64,000 nucleotides of DNA. It comes from Cupriavidus consociatus (GTDB lineage: Bacteria > Pseudomonadota > Gammaproteobacteria > Burkholderiales > Burkholderiaceae). Below are positions 48,488 to 59,202 of this stretch, one piece after another. The translations under genes were made by a program, and so were the position numbers. Position 1 is the stretch's first letter. Every line of letters starts with the position of its first letter. The notes under the pieces are model-generated. The model was not told the DNA's origin. It saw nothing but the letters and a program-made list of their open reading frames with translations, and did not search any database. The DNA is taken from the NCBI RefSeq assembly GCF_017814975.1, contig NZ_JAGIQA010000001.1, positions 124,001 to 188,000 of the forward strand, given 5' to 3'.

Positions 48488-49279
48488 TCAGCCGCGCGCC
48501 TGCACCAGCCGCTGCGCCATTTCCGCGAACCCTTCGCCGCCTGCCGCCGCGGTGATATAAGCCGGCGGCACAGGCAGCTGCGGCAGGATATCCCGCACAT
48601 TGGCCACCCCCACCGACAGCGGAAAATGCGCGAACATGCTGGCATCGTTGGCCGAATCACCGATAAACAGCCATTCATCCCGGCGTGCATCCAGGTCTTC
48701 CCCCAGCAACTCCTCTACGCACAGCTTGCTCATCGACAGCTTGTCATGCTGTCCGAACCAGCCGTTGACATGGATGGAACTGACCGTGGCGGTCATGCCT
48801 GCCTCGCGCATCAAGGCGGCGATACGGGCCACCGCTTCCTGCGGTAATGGCGGCACGTCTTCGGCATGGTCGATCGCAAGGTCGGCGGCGTGCCAGGCCT
48901 GGTCCGACGCTAGTGCGCTGCCCGGCACCTCGAGCAGGATGCGCTGGCCAAGCGCATGGATGCGCTCGAGGTTGCGCGCGCGGGTGGGCGCGTCGTCCAG
49001 GAAGCGGGTATGCAGCCGGCCATCAAGCAAGTGCGAATAGAAGGCACCGTTCTCGCCGATGATCGCGTCCACCGGCCACAGGCGGGTCAGGATCTCGGCC
49101 CACGCAATGCAGCGCCCAGTCACAGGGATAACGTGCAGTCCTGCCTGGCGCAGCCCGTCGAGCGCCAGATAGGTGGAGGCGGGCAGCCGCCCATCGGTAG
49201 TCAGCGTGCCGTCGATATCGGTCAGCACGCCGCGCACGCGCTGCAGCGCGGAATTAGAGAGCTTGTTCAGGGATTGCAT
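48488..49279 (-). CDS. HAD-IIB family hydrolase (sugar-phosphatase-like)
   Basis: A 263-aa Cof-type HAD phosphatase. Motif I is GVLTDIDGTLTTDG (nucleophile Asp and general acid Asp), motif II is in VIPVTGR, and motif III/IV is LFIGDSANDASMF, with a C2B cap in between (IIGENGAFYSHL). It is closest in pattern to sucrose-6-phosphate or mannosyl-3-phosphoglycerate phosphatases; the substrate is unknown. It converges on ntrC and diverges from ugpB by 197 bp. Confidence 0.87.
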   Translation of the reverse strand: MQSLNKLSNSALQRVRGVLTDIDGTLTTDGRLPASTYLALDGLRQAGLHVIPVTGRCIAWAEILTRLWPVDAIIGENGAFYSHLLDGRLHTRFLDDAPTRARNLERIHALGQRILLEVPGSALASDQAWHAADLAIDHAEDVPPLPQEAVARIAALMREAGMTATVSSIHVNGWFGQHDKLSMSKLCVEELLGEDLDARRDEWLFIGDSANDASMFAHFPLSVGVANVRDILPQLPVPPAYITAAAGGEGFAEMAQRLVQARG

Positions 49280-49404
49280 GGCGGGCCATTGTAATCGGCA
49301 TCCTGCCGCCTTCGTCGGTGATATCGCTTATTGCGTTGCAAAAACGGCGGGGATCCGTGAAGTTGCTGATTTGCTTGCCCGGGTGCGACCGGCGTAACAT
49401 GCCG

Positions 49405-49426
49405 CTGTCACAAAAAAATCACATGC
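49405..49426 (+). promoter_or_regulatory. Candidate Pho box before ugpB
   Basis: CTGTCAC followed by an A-run matches the 11-bp PhoB half-site (CTGTCAT plus AT-rich 4 bp). A second, weaker half-site (TCAC in phase) begins 11 bp later, and CTGTC recurs at 49426. It lies 50-72 bp before the ugpB ATG; ugp is a PHO regulon operon in E. coli. Confidence 0.5.
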
Positions 49427-49476
49427 TGTCGGGTTTCCGCCCGACCAGAAACAAGTGAGACCAAGGAGAGCCACCC

Positions 49477-50793
49477 ATGTCCGTATCCCGTACCGTGCTT
49501 AAACTTGCCGTGCTGGCCGCCCTGACCGGGGCCGGCAGCGCTCAGGCCGCCGTTGAAATCCAGTGGTGGCACGCCATGCAAGGCGCCCTGAACGACAAGG
49601 TGAACGAGATCGCCAACAAGTTCAACGCCAGCCAGTCCGAGTACAAGGTGGTGCCGGTCAACAAGGGCAACTACGACGAAACCATGGCGGCCGGCATCGC
49701 CGCCTTCCGCGCCGGCGGCGCGCCGGCCATCCTGCAGGTCTTCGAAGTCGGCACCGCCACCATGATGAGTGCCAAGGGCGCGATCAAGCCGGTGTCGACG
49801 GTAATGAAGGATGCCGGCGAAAAGTTCGACCAGAAGGCCTACATCCCGGCGGTGGCGGGCTACTACACCTCGTCCAAGGGCGAGATGCTGTCGTTCCCGT
49901 TCAACAGCTCGACCACGGTCTTCTACTACAACAAGGATGCCTTCAAGAAGGCCGGCCTGGACCCGGAGAAGGCGCCCAAGACCTGGCCCGAGGTGATGCA
50001 GTACTCGGCCAAGCTGAAGGCATCGGGCACCAACTGCGCGTACACCACCGACTGGCAGGGCTGGGTCCACCTGGAAAGCTTCTCGGCCTGGCACAACACG
50101 CTGTATGCCACCAAGAACAACGGCTTTGGCGGCACCGACACGCGGCTGGTCTTCAACAGCCCGCTGCACGTCAAGCACATCACCAACCTGCAGGACATGG
50201 TGAAGAAGGGCTACTTCAGCTATGGCGGCCGCAAGGCGGAATCGCAGGCCAAATTCTATAACGGCGAGTGCGCGATGTTCACCGGCTCGTCGGCCTCGCT
50301 GGCCAATATCCGCAAGAACGCCAAGTTCGCGTTCGCGGTGGCCCAGTTGCCGTACTACCCGGAGGTGCAGGGCGCCCCGCAGAACACCATCATCGGCGGC
50401 GCCTCGCTGTGGGTGATGGGCGGCAAGAAGCCGGACGAGTACAAGGGCGTGGCCAAGTTCTTCAACTTCCTGTCGCGTCCGGAGATCCAGTCAGACTGGC
50501 ACCAGGCCACCGGCTACCTGCCGGTGACCATGGCCGCCTACGAGATGACCAGGAAGTCCGGCTACTACGACAAGAACCCGGGTGCCGATGTGTCGGTGCA
50601 GCAGATGGTGGTCAAGACCACCGACAAGTCGCGCGGCGTGCGCCTGGGCAACATGGTGCAGATCCGCACCGTGGTGGACGAGGAACTGGAAGCCGTCTGG
50701 GCTGGCAAGAAGGAGCCCAAGGCAGCGCTGGACTCGGCCGTGGCCCGTGGCAATGATCTGCTGGAGCGCTTCCAGAAGACCGCGCGCGAATAA
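49477..50793 (+). CDS. ugpB: sn-Glycerol-3-phosphate ABC transporter, substrate-binding protein UgpB
   Basis: Periplasmic receptor for glycerol-3-phosphate and its diesters. The 438-aa protein has a Sec signal peptide of ~25 residues (hydrophobic [11 protein letters not shown], cleavage after AQA). The mature start [11 protein letters not shown] and the blocks [21 protein letters not shown] and TGYLPVT are UgpB-like. The ribosome site AAGGAGA precedes the ATG. First gene of ugpBAECQ. A strong hairpin after it probably keeps its mRNA level above that of the membrane genes. Confidence 0.96.
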   Translation: MSVSRTVLKLAVLAALTGAGSAQAAVEIQWWHAMQGALNDKVNEIANKFNASQSEYKVVPVNKGNYDETMAAGIAAFRAGGAPAILQVFEVGTATMMSAKGAIKPVSTVMKDAGEKFDQKAYIPAVAGYYTSSKGEMLSFPFNSSTTVFYYNKDAFKKAGLDPEKAPKTWPEVMQYSAKLKASGTNCAYTTDWQGWVHLESFSAWHNTLYATKNNGFGGTDTRLVFNSPLHVKHITNLQDMVKKGYFSYGGRKAESQAKFYNGECAMFTGSSASLANIRKNAKFAFAVAQLPYYPEVQGAPQNTIIGGASLWVMGGKKPDEYKGVAKFFNFLSRPEIQSDWHQATGYLPVTMAAYEMTRKSGYYDKNPGADVSVQQMVVKTTDKSRGVRLGNMVQIRTVVDEELEAVWAGKKEPKAALDSAVARGNDLLERFQKTARE

Positions 50794-50824
50794 GCGCGGC
50801 CTGAAAGCAAGCTGACAAGAAAGG

Positions 50825-50851
50825 GCGGGCGGCGGCGAAACCTCCGCCCGC
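50825..50851 (+). other. Intercistronic hairpin between ugpB and ugpA
   Basis: An 8-bp GC stem (GCGGGCGG / CCGCCCGC) with an 11-nt loop, no T-run. In transporter operons such hairpins often protect the receptor-gene mRNA or partly attenuate downstream transcription. Confidence 0.6.
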
Positions 50852-50937
50852 TTGCATTGTGGCCGGCCACACCGGGCCAGCCGCAGCGCCGTACCTAGAA
50901 CGATGCCGCAACCCGCGGCATCCGCCGGAATCCGTTC

Positions 50938-51819
50938 ATGGAAAAACGCGTCGTTTTCCGCTCGCCGTGGCTCCCGTATCTGCTGGTCTTGCCGCAGATT
51001 GCGATCACGCTGATCTTCTTTTTCCTGCCCGCGGGGCAGGCGCTGTACCAGTCGATGCTGCAGCAGGATGCCTTCGGCATCAACCTGGAGTTCGTCGGCC
51101 TCGACAACTTCCGCATGCTGTGGAACGACCCGCTGTATGTGGAGTCGTTCCAGACCACCGCGATCTTCGCCATCGGCGTCACCGTGGTGGGCCTGACCAC
51201 CGCGCTCGCGCTGGCCTATTTTGCCGACCGCGTGATCCGCGCCGCGGTCGGCTACAAGACCTTGCTGATCTGGCCGTACGCGGTCGCGCCGGCGGTGGCG
51301 GGCGTACTGTGGATGTTCATGTTCAACCCGACGCTGGGCGTGGTCTCGTACGCACTGCGCAAGATGGGCGTGGAATGGAACTTCCTGCTCAACGGCAACC
51401 AGGCGCTGCTGCTGGTGGTGCTCGCCGCGGCATGGAAGCAGATCAGCTACAACTTCCTGTTCTTCCTGGCCGGGTTGCAGAGCATCCCCCGCTCGCTGAT
51501 CGAAGCCGCGGCCATCGACGGCGCGGGGCCGTGGCGCCGCTTCTGGTCGATCATCTTCCCGCTGCTGTCCCCGACCACCTTCTTCCTGATGGTGATCAAC
51601 GTGGTCTATGCGTTCTTCGATACCTTCGCGATCATCGACGCAGTCACGCACGGCGGGCCGTTCAACTCGACCAATACGCTGGTGTACAAGGTCTTCCATG
51701 ACGGCTTCCGCGGCATGGATATCGGTGGCTCGGCCGCGCAGTCGGTGGTGCTGATGGTGATCGTGATCGCGCTGACCGTGGTGCAGTTCCGCTACGTGGA
51801 ACGCAAGGTCCAGTACTGA
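50938..51819 (+). CDS. ugpA: sn-Glycerol-3-phosphate ABC transporter permease UgpA
   Basis: A 293-aa inner-membrane permease with six transmembrane segments, starting with [27 protein letters not shown]. The cytoplasmic EAA loop, which docks on the ATPase, reads [20 protein letters not shown]. Pairs with UgpE. The gap from ugpB is 144 bp and holds the hairpin. Confidence 0.96.
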   Translation: MEKRVVFRSPWLPYLLVLPQIAITLIFFFLPAGQALYQSMLQQDAFGINLEFVGLDNFRMLWNDPLYVESFQTTAIFAIGVTVVGLTTALALAYFADRVIRAAVGYKTLLIWPYAVAPAVAGVLWMFMFNPTLGVVSYALRKMGVEWNFLLNGNQALLLVVLAAAWKQISYNFLFFLAGLQSIPRSLIEAAAIDGAGPWRRFWSIIFPLLSPTTFFLMVINVVYAFFDTFAIIDAVTHGGPFNSTNTLVYKVFHDGFRGMDIGGSAAQSVVLMVIVIALTVVQFRYVERKVQY

Positions 51820-51830
51820 CGGAGGCAGCC

Positions 51831-52679
51831 ATGGTAGAACGACGTCCTTTCCTTGATTTCCTGACCCACGCGGTGCTGATCCTCGGCATCGTGGTGGTGG
51901 TGTTCCCGGTGTACCTGACCTTCGTCGCGTCGACGCTGACCGCGGAAGAAGTGCTGGACGCACCGATGACGCTGATGCCCGGCAGCCACCTGATCGAGAA
52001 CTATCGCACTGTGCTGTTCCAGGGCGTGGGCGAGGCGGCTTCGCCGGTCTCGACCATGATGAAGAACAGCCTGATCATGGCGCTCGGCATCGCGCTGGGC
52101 AAGATCGCGATCTCGATCATCTCGGCCTTTGCCATCGTCTATTTCAAGTTCCCGCTGCGCAAGACCTTCTTCTGGCTGATCTTCATCACGCTGATGCTGC
52201 CGGTGGAGGTGCGGATCCTGCCGACCTACAAGGTCGTGTCGGACCTTGGGCTGCTCGACAGCTACTTCGGCCTGACCATTCCGATCATCGCGTCAGCGAC
52301 GGCGACCTTCCTGTTCCGCCAGTTTTTCCTGACCATTCCCGATGAGCTGGCGGAAGCCGCGCGCATCGATGGCGCCGGGCCGCTGCGCTTTTTCTGGGAC
52401 GTGGTGCTGCCGCTGTCGCGCACCAGCATCGCCGCGCTGTTCGTGATCCAGTTCATCTATGGCTGGAACCAGTATCTGTGGCCGCTACTGATCACCACGC
52501 AGAAGTCGATGACGCCGGTGGTGGTGGGCGTCACGCAGATGATCTCGCGCTCGGGCGATGCCGCCACCGACTGGAACCTGGTGATGGCCACCGTGATGCT
52601 GGCGATGATCCCGCCGGCGGTGGTGGTGGTGCTGATGCAGAAGTGGTTCGTCAAGGGCCTGGTCGAAACCGAAAAATAA
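51831..52679 (+). CDS. ugpE: sn-Glycerol-3-phosphate ABC transporter permease UgpE
   Basis: A 282-aa second permease with six transmembrane segments (for example [19 protein letters not shown] and [20 protein letters not shown]). The EAA loop is [23 protein letters not shown] 51831 is 11 bp after ugpA, with GGAGG as ribosome site, so it is coupled. MalG-type fold. Confidence 0.96.
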   Translation: MVERRPFLDFLTHAVLILGIVVVVFPVYLTFVASTLTAEEVLDAPMTLMPGSHLIENYRTVLFQGVGEAASPVSTMMKNSLIMALGIALGKIAISIISAFAIVYFKFPLRKTFFWLIFITLMLPVEVRILPTYKVVSDLGLLDSYFGLTIPIIASATATFLFRQFFLTIPDELAEAARIDGAGPLRFFWDVVLPLSRTSIAALFVIQFIYGWNQYLWPLLITTQKSMTPVVVGVTQMISRSGDAATDWNLVMATVMLAMIPPAVVVVLMQKWFVKGLVETEK

Positions 52680-52730
52680 GCGGAACAACAAGGCGTGGCG
52701 CGCTACCCGCGCGCGCGCAGGACAACAGCA

Positions 52731-53834
<1,104 letters not shown>

Positions 53835-53835
53835 C

Positions 53836-54591
53836 ATGCCAGCCACCGCAGACACCCAGTCCTGGCCGTACCCGCGCCATATCGCGCACCGTGGCGCAGG
53901 CAAGCTGGCACCCGAGAATACGCTCGGCGCATTCCGCCACGGCGCCGGCTTCGGGTATCGGATGTTCGAATTCGACGTCAAGCTGTCCGCCGACGGCAAG
54001 CCGGTGCTGATGCACGACGCGACGCTCGACCGCACCACCAGCGGCAAAGGCAGGGTCGATGCGCTGACACTGGGCGAGCTGGCGCTGCTCGATGCCGGCA
54101 GCTGGCACAGCCCTGGCTGGGCCGGCGAGCCGGTGCCGACGCTGGCCGCCATCGCCCGCTATACGCAGGCCAACGGCTTCCTGGTCAATATCGAGATCAA
54201 GCCGGTGCCGGGCACCGAAGCGCGCACCGGCGCGGCGGTCGCGCTCGATGCCGCGGCGCTGTGGGCCGGCGCCGCGGTGCCGCCGCTGCTGTCGTCGTTC
54301 TCGGAAGAGGCTCTGACTGCGGCAGCGCGCGTGGCGCCCGACCTGCCGCGGGCGCTGCTGCTCGACAAGCTGCCGGGCGACTGGCTCGAGCGGCTGCGCC
54401 GGCTCGGCTGCGTGGCACTCGATGCGAATTACCGCGAGCTGGACGAGGGTGTCATTGCAGCCGCGCACGCGGCCGGCCGCCGCGTCCTCAGCTATACCGT
54501 GAACGATCCCGCAAAGGCCGTGCAACTGCTGGGCTGGGGACTGGACGGGCTGATCACCGATGCCGTCGACCAAATAGAGCCGCGCCTCTGA
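53836..54591 (+). CDS. ugpQ: Glycerophosphodiester phosphodiesterase UgpQ
   Basis: A cytoplasmic 251-aa GDPD that splits imported glycerophosphodiesters into glycerol-3-phosphate and an alcohol. The catalytic blocks are IAHRGAGKLAPENTLGAF (His), MHDATLDRTTSG (His, metal) and VNIEIKP (Glu). There is no signal peptide, matching the cytoplasmic UgpQ. It completes the order B-A-E-C-Q found in E. coli. Confidence 0.95.
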   Translation: MPATADTQSWPYPRHIAHRGAGKLAPENTLGAFRHGAGFGYRMFEFDVKLSADGKPVLMHDATLDRTTSGKGRVDALTLGELALLDAGSWHSPGWAGEPVPTLAAIARYTQANGFLVNIEIKPVPGTEARTGAAVALDAAALWAGAAVPPLLSSFSEEALTAAARVAPDLPRALLLDKLPGDWLERLRRLGCVALDANYRELDEGVIAAAHAAGRRVLSYTVNDPAKAVQLLGWGLDGLITDAVDQIEPRL

Positions 54592-54728
54592 TTGTTGCGC
54601 GGCTGTTGCTAAAACGCCGAGGGCGAGGCGAATTGTCGTGCGATGAAGTTTCGCATCGCGAAAAGTCCACATTGCTTAAAAGCAAACGTGCTATGCTTAC
54701 CGCCGTGAAGACTTAAGGTCCTTCCCCG
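54592..54728. other. Promoter side of the odh/suc operon
   Basis: 137 bp with no gene. A TATGCT -10-like word at 54692-54697 is the best promoter candidate for sucA, which would give a leader of ~210 nt; no good -35 is visible. Confidence 0.4.
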
Positions 54729-54913
54729 CACAACTTGCCCTTTCGGGCCTTGTGAGGAAGCCAGCACATCCGGCACCCCAGCGGTGCCGTTTGCGTAGGG
54801 CCCTCAGTTGGGTTCCCAAGAGTTGTTTGCAATCCGCTAACCGGTCAAGCCGTGTCGCGGAAGGTTGAATAACCCGCTGAACTCCGGCATACCCGGAGAA
54901 AAGTGAGCGTCCC
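54729..54913 (+). ncRNA. Structured 5' leader of sucA, probable sucA RNA motif
   Basis: Hairpins can be drawn at 54729-54754 (outer CACAA/TTGTG, inner GCCC/GGGC), 54771-54789 (CGGCACC/GGTGCCG) and 54882-54898 (CTCCGG/CCGGAG). The last one ends 15 nt before the ATG and pairs a GGAG that could be the Shine-Dalgarno. A sucA RNA motif, always in the 5' UTR of sucA and involving the ribosome site, has been described for Burkholderiales. Here position and lineage match, but I could not run the covariance model. Confidence 0.65.
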
Positions 54914-57766
54914 ATGATGCAGCAGTACCAGAGCAATTCGTACCTCTTCGGCGGTAACGCCCCGTATGTCGAAGAACTGTACGAAGCCTACCTCCAGAAT
55001 CCCGCCTCGGTTCCCGACAACTGGCGTTCGTACTTCGACGCCATGCAGAACGTTCCCGCCGTTGACGGCTCGAACGGCCGGGATGTCGCCCACGCTCCCA
55101 TCGTTGCCTCGTTCGCCGAGCGCGCCAAGCAAGGCCCCATCAAGACCATCGTTGCCTCGGCCGATTCCGACATGGGCCGCAAGCGCGTCGCTGCCACCCA
55201 GCTGATCGCCGCCTACCGCAACATCGGTTCGCACTGGGCCGACCTGGACCCGCTCAAGCGCCAGGAGCGTCCGCCCCTGCCGGATCTGGACCCCGCGTTC
55301 TACGGTTTTTCCGAAGCTGACCTCGACATCGTCTTCAATGCCAGCAATACGTACTTTGGCAAGGAGTCGATGAGCCTGCGCGAGCTGCTGAACAACCTGC
55401 GCGAAACCTACTGCGGCACCATCGGCGCCGAATTCATGTACGTGAGCGACCAGGCGCAAAAGCGCTGGTGGCAGGAGCGCCTGGAAACCACGCGTTCCAA
55501 GCCGGTCTTCACGCTGGAGAAGAAGAAGCACATCCTCGACCGCCTGACCGCGGCCGAAGGCCTGGAGCGCTTCCTCCACACCAAGTACGTCGGCCAGAAG
55601 CGCTTCTCGCTGGAAGGCGGCGAGAGCTTCATCGCCGCGATGGACGAACTGATCCAGCACGCCGGCACCAAGGGTGTGCAGGAAATCGTGATCGGCATGG
55701 CCCACCGCGGCCGCCTGAACGTGCTGGTCAACACCCTGGGCAAGATGCCCGCGGACCTGTTCGCCGAATTCGAAGGCAAGCACGTCGACGACCTGCCGGC
55801 CGGTGACGTCAAGTACCACAAGGGCTTCTCGAGCGATGTCTCGACCGAGGGCGGCCCGGTCCACCTGTCGCTGGCGTTCAACCCGTCGCACCTGGAAATC
55901 GTCAACCCGGTGGTCGAAGGCTCGGCCAAGGCCCGCCAGGAACGCCGCGGCGAAGTCGGCCACAAGGAAGTGCTGCCGGTGCAGGTGCATGGCGACGCCG
56001 CCTTTGCCGGCCAGGGCGTGGTCATGGAGACGCTGAACCTCGCGCAGACCCGCGGCTACGGCACGGGCGGCACGATGCACATCGTCATCAACAACCAGAT
56101 CGGCTTCACCACCTCCGACCCGCGCGACGCCCGCTCGACGCTGTACTGCACGGACGTGGTCAAGATGATCGAGGCCCCGGTGCTGCACGTGAACGGCGAC
56201 GATCCCGAAGCCGTCGTGTATGCCATGCAGCTGGCCGTTGATTTCCGCATGGAATTCAACAAGGACGTCGTGGTCGACATCATCTGCTTCCGCAAGCTGG
56301 GCCACAACGAGCAGGACACCCCCGCGGTCACGCAGCCGCTGATGTACAAGAAGATCAGCCAGCATCCCGGCACGCGCAAGCTGTACGCCGACAAGCTGGC
56401 CGCGCAGAACCTGGTTGCTGCCAGCTTCGGCGACGAGAAGGTCAAGGAATACCGTGCCGCGATGGACGCCGGCAAGCATACCGCCGACCCTGTCCTGTCG
56501 AACTTCAAGAACAAGTTCGCCGTGGACTGGATGCCGTTCCTGAACCGCAAGTGGACCGACGCGGCCGACACCGCCGTGCCGGTGACCGAACTGAAGCGCC
56601 TGGCCGAACGCATCACCACCACGCCCGAAACGCTGAAGCTGCACCCGCTGGTGGAGAAGGTCGTCAAGGATCGCGCCAACATGGGTCGTGGCGACCAGCC
56701 GCTGGACTGGGGCATGGGCGAGCACCTGGCCTTCGCCTCGCTGGTGTCGTCGGGCTACCCGGTGCGCATCACCGGCCAGGACGCCGGCCGCGGCACCTTC
56801 ACCCACCGCCACGCCGTGCTGCACGACCAGGCGCGCGAGCGCTGGGATGCCGGCTCGTATGTGCCGCTGCAGAACGTGTCGGAAAACCAGGCACCGTTCA
56901 CGGTGATCGACTCGGTGCTGTCGGAAGAAGCCGTGCTCGGCTTCGAATACGGCTACTCCGCAGCCGAGCCGAACGCGCTGGTGATCTGGGAAGCCCAGTT
57001 CGGCGACTTCGTCAACGGCGCCCAGGTGGTGATCGACCAGTTCATCTCGTCGGGTGAAGTGAAGTGGGGCCGCGCCTCGGGCCTGACCCTGATGCTGCCG
57101 CACGGCTACGAAGGCCAGGGTCCCGAACACAGCTCGGCTCGTATCGAGCGTTTCCTGCAGCTCTGCGCGGACCACAACATGCAGGTCTGCCAGCCGACCA
57201 CGCCGGCCCAGATCTTCCACCTGCTGCGCCGCCAGATGATCCGCCTGTTCCGCAAGCCGCTGGTGATCATGACGCCGAAGTCGCTGCTGCGTAACAAGGA
57301 CGCCGTGTCGCCGCTGTCCGACCTGGCCAAGGGCCATTTCGAGACGGTCATCGCCGACCAGGAAGAACTGAACGCCAGCAAGGTCAAGCGCGTCATCATG
57401 TGCTCCGGCAAGGTCTACTATGACCTGGTCAACACACGCAAGGAACGCGAGGCCAACGACACCGCGATCATCCGCCTGGAACAGCTGTACCCGTTCCCGC
57501 ACAAGGCCATCGCCGCGGAGCTGAAGAAGTATCCGACCGCCACCGAAATCGTGTGGTGCCAGGACGAGCCGCAGAACCAGGGCGCCTGGTTCTTCGTGCA
57601 GCACTACATCATGGAAAACATGACGGATGGCCAGAAGCTCGGTTATGCCGGTCGTCCTGCCTCGGCTTCGCCGGCGGTGGGCTACTACGCAAAGCACAAC
57701 GAGCAACAGAAGGCGCTGCTGGAGGCTGCCTTCGCCAAGCTCAAGGGCTTTGTTCTGACCAAGTAA
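54914..57766 (+). CDS. sucA: 2-Oxoglutarate dehydrogenase E1 component
   Basis: Thiamine-diphosphate decarboxylase of the TCA-cycle 2-oxoglutarate dehydrogenase complex (odhA in Cupriavidus usage). The 950-aa protein starts with the E2-binding N-terminal helix (YQSNSYLFGGNAPYVEELYEA). It then shows GMAHRGRLNVLVNTLGK, the ThDP/Mg motif VNGDDPEAVVYAMQLAVDFR, CFRKLGHNEQDTP, and the transketolase-like C-terminal half (SGEVKWGRASGLTLMLPHG). Two adjacent ATGs are possible. The first gene of odhA-odhB-odhL, behind a structured leader. Confidence 0.98.
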   Translation: MMQQYQSNSYLFGGNAPYVEELYEAYLQNPASVPDNWRSYFDAMQNVPAVDGSNGRDVAHAPIVASFAERAKQGPIKTIVASADSDMGRKRVAATQLIAAYRNIGSHWADLDPLKRQERPPLPDLDPAFYGFSEADLDIVFNASNTYFGKESMSLRELLNNLRETYCGTIGAEFMYVSDQAQKRWWQERLETTRSKPVFTLEKKKHILDRLTAAEGLERFLHTKYVGQKRFSLEGGESFIAAMDELIQHAGTKGVQEIVIGMAHRGRLNVLVNTLGKMPADLFAEFEGKHVDDLPAGDVKYHKGFSSDVSTEGGPVHLSLAFNPSHLEIVNPVVEGSAKARQERRGEVGHKEVLPVQVHGDAAFAGQGVVMETLNLAQTRGYGTGGTMHIVINNQIGFTTSDPRDARSTLYCTDVVKMIEAPVLHVNGDDPEAVVYAMQLAVDFRMEFNKDVVVDIICFRKLGHNEQDTPAVTQPLMYKKISQHPGTRKLYADKLAAQNLVAASFGDEKVKEYRAAMDAGKHTADPVLSNFKNKFAVDWMPFLNRKWTDAADTAVPVTELKRLAERITTTPETLKLHPLVEKVVKDRANMGRGDQPLDWGMGEHLAFASLVSSGYPVRITGQDAGRGTFTHRHAVLHDQARERWDAGSYVPLQNVSENQAPFTVIDSVLSEEAVLGFEYGYSAAEPNALVIWEAQFGDFVNGAQVVIDQFISSGEVKWGRASGLTLMLPHGYEGQGPEHSSARIERFLQLCADHNMQVCQPTTPAQIFHLLRRQMIRLFRKPLVIMTPKSLLRNKDAVSPLSDLAKGHFETVIADQEELNASKVKRVIMCSGKVYYDLVNTRKEREANDTAIIRLEQLYPFPHKAIAAELKKYPTATEIVWCQDEPQNQGAWFFVQHYIMENMTDGQKLGYAGRPASASPAVGYYAKHNEQQKALLEAAFAKLKGFVLTK

Positions 57767-57774
57767 TCCGTGGC

Positions 57775-57807
57775 AGCCACGGCGACGCGCGCAGGTGCGC
57801 CGTGGCT
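57775..57807 (+). other. Intercistronic hairpin sucA-sucB
   Basis: A 10-bp perfect stem (AGCCACGGCG / CGCCGTGGCT) in the 84-bp gap, without a T-run. It probably affects mRNA processing or stability rather than termination. Confidence 0.6.
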
Positions 57808-57850
57808 TGCCATATCAAGACAACACGCATAACACGAGGAATTCACAACC

Positions 57851-59098
57851 ATGGCTATTGTTGACGTCAAGGTTCCGCAGCTGTCCGAATCGGTCGCCGA
57901 AGCGACCATGCTCAACTGGAAGAAGAAGCCGGGCGAAGCCGTTGCTCAGGACGAAATCCTGATCGAAATCGAAACCGACAAGGTCGTGCTGGAAGTACCG
58001 GCCCCGTCGGCTGGCGTCCTGTCGATTATCGTCAAGAACGACGGCGACACCGTCGTGGCCGATGAAATCATCGCCAAGATCGATACCGAAGCCACCGCTG
58101 GCGCCGCTGCCCCCGCAGCCGCTGCGCCGGCTCCGGCTGCTGCCGCCCCGGCACCGGCCGCTGCCGCCGCTCCGGCCGCCGCCGGCGCCGTGGCCATGCC
58201 GTCGGCTGCCAAGCTGATGGCCGAAGCTGGCCTGTCGGCTGGCCAGGTTGCCGGCACCGGCAAGGACGGCCGCATCACCAAGGGCGACGCGATTGCCGCT
58301 GCCGCTGCTCCGGCCGCCAAGGCCGCCCCGGCCCCGGCCGCGGCCAAGCCGGCGCTGCAGCAGGTTTCCACTCCGGTCGACTTCGCCGCGCTGGGCGACC
58401 GTCCGGAAGAGCGCGTGCCGATGAGCCGCCTGCGCGCCCGTATCGCCGAGCGCCTGCTGCAGTCGCAAGCGACCAACGCCATCCTCACCACCTTCAATGA
58501 AGTCAACATGAAGCCGGTGATGGACCTGCGCAACAAGTACAAGGACCGCTTCGAGAAGGAGCACGGCGTGAAGCTGGGCTTCATGTCGTTCTTCGTCAAG
58601 GCTGCGGTGCATGCGCTGAAGAAGTTCCCGCTGATCAATGCTTCGATCGACGGCAACGACATCGTCTACCACGGCTACTTCGACATCGGTATCGCGGTGG
58701 GCTCGCCGCGTGGCCTGGTGGTGCCGATCCTGCGCAACGCCGACCAGATGAGCCTGGCCGACATCGAGAAGAAGATCGCCGAGTTCGGCGTCAAGGCCCG
58801 TGACGGCAAGCTGTCGCTGGAAGAGCTGAGCGGCGGTACCTTCTCGATCTCCAACGGTGGCGTGTTCGGCTCGATGCTGTCGACCCCGATCATCAACCCG
58901 CCGCAATCGGCCATCCTGGGCGTGCACGCCACCAAGGATCGCCCGGTGGTGGAAGATGGCCAGATCGTGATCCGCCCGATGAACTACCTTGCCATGTCCT
59001 ACGACCACCGCATCATCGACGGCCGCGAAGCCGTGCTGGGCCTGGTCGCCATGAAGGACGCGCTGGAAGATCCGGCCCGCCTGCTGCTGGACCTGTAA
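57851..59098 (+). CDS. sucB: Dihydrolipoamide succinyltransferase (E2)
   Basis: Core of the 2-oxoglutarate dehydrogenase complex (odhB). The 415-aa protein has one N-terminal lipoyl domain (lipoylated Lys ~43 in [11 protein letters not shown]) and an Ala/Pro linker. A peripheral-subunit-binding domain follows ([21 protein letters not shown]), a second Ala/Pro linker, and the catalytic domain with [15 protein letters not shown] and active-site His in [15 protein letters not shown] 57851 has CGAGGAA upstream. Hairpins flank the gene on both sides. Confidence 0.98.
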   Translation: MAIVDVKVPQLSESVAEATMLNWKKKPGEAVAQDEILIEIETDKVVLEVPAPSAGVLSIIVKNDGDTVVADEIIAKIDTEATAGAAAPAAAAPAPAAAAPAPAAAAAPAAAGAVAMPSAAKLMAEAGLSAGQVAGTGKDGRITKGDAIAAAAAPAAKAAPAPAAAKPALQQVSTPVDFAALGDRPEERVPMSRLRARIAERLLQSQATNAILTTFNEVNMKPVMDLRNKYKDRFEKEHGVKLGFMSFFVKAAVHALKKFPLINASIDGNDIVYHGYFDIGIAVGSPRGLVVPILRNADQMSLADIEKKIAEFGVKARDGKLSLEELSGGTFSISNGGVFGSMLSTPIINPPQSAILGVHATKDRPVVEDGQIVIRPMNYLAMSYDHRIIDGREAVLGLVAMKDALEDPARLLLDL

Positions 59099-59109
59099 TC
59101 GACGGTCCC

Positions 59110-59141
59110 CCGCGCGCGTTGGTTGGTGCCGACGCGCGCGG
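59110..59141 (+). other. Intercistronic hairpin sucB-lpdA
   Basis: A 10-bp perfect CG-rich stem (CCGCGCGCGT / ACGCGCGCGG) with a 12-nt loop in the 104-bp gap, the second such hairpin within the operon. Confidence 0.6.
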
Positions 59142-59202
59142 CGCGCATCTCCAGATTTGATCGCGCGCCGGCACACGCTGCCGGTGCCACAAAGGAATTC
59201 CC

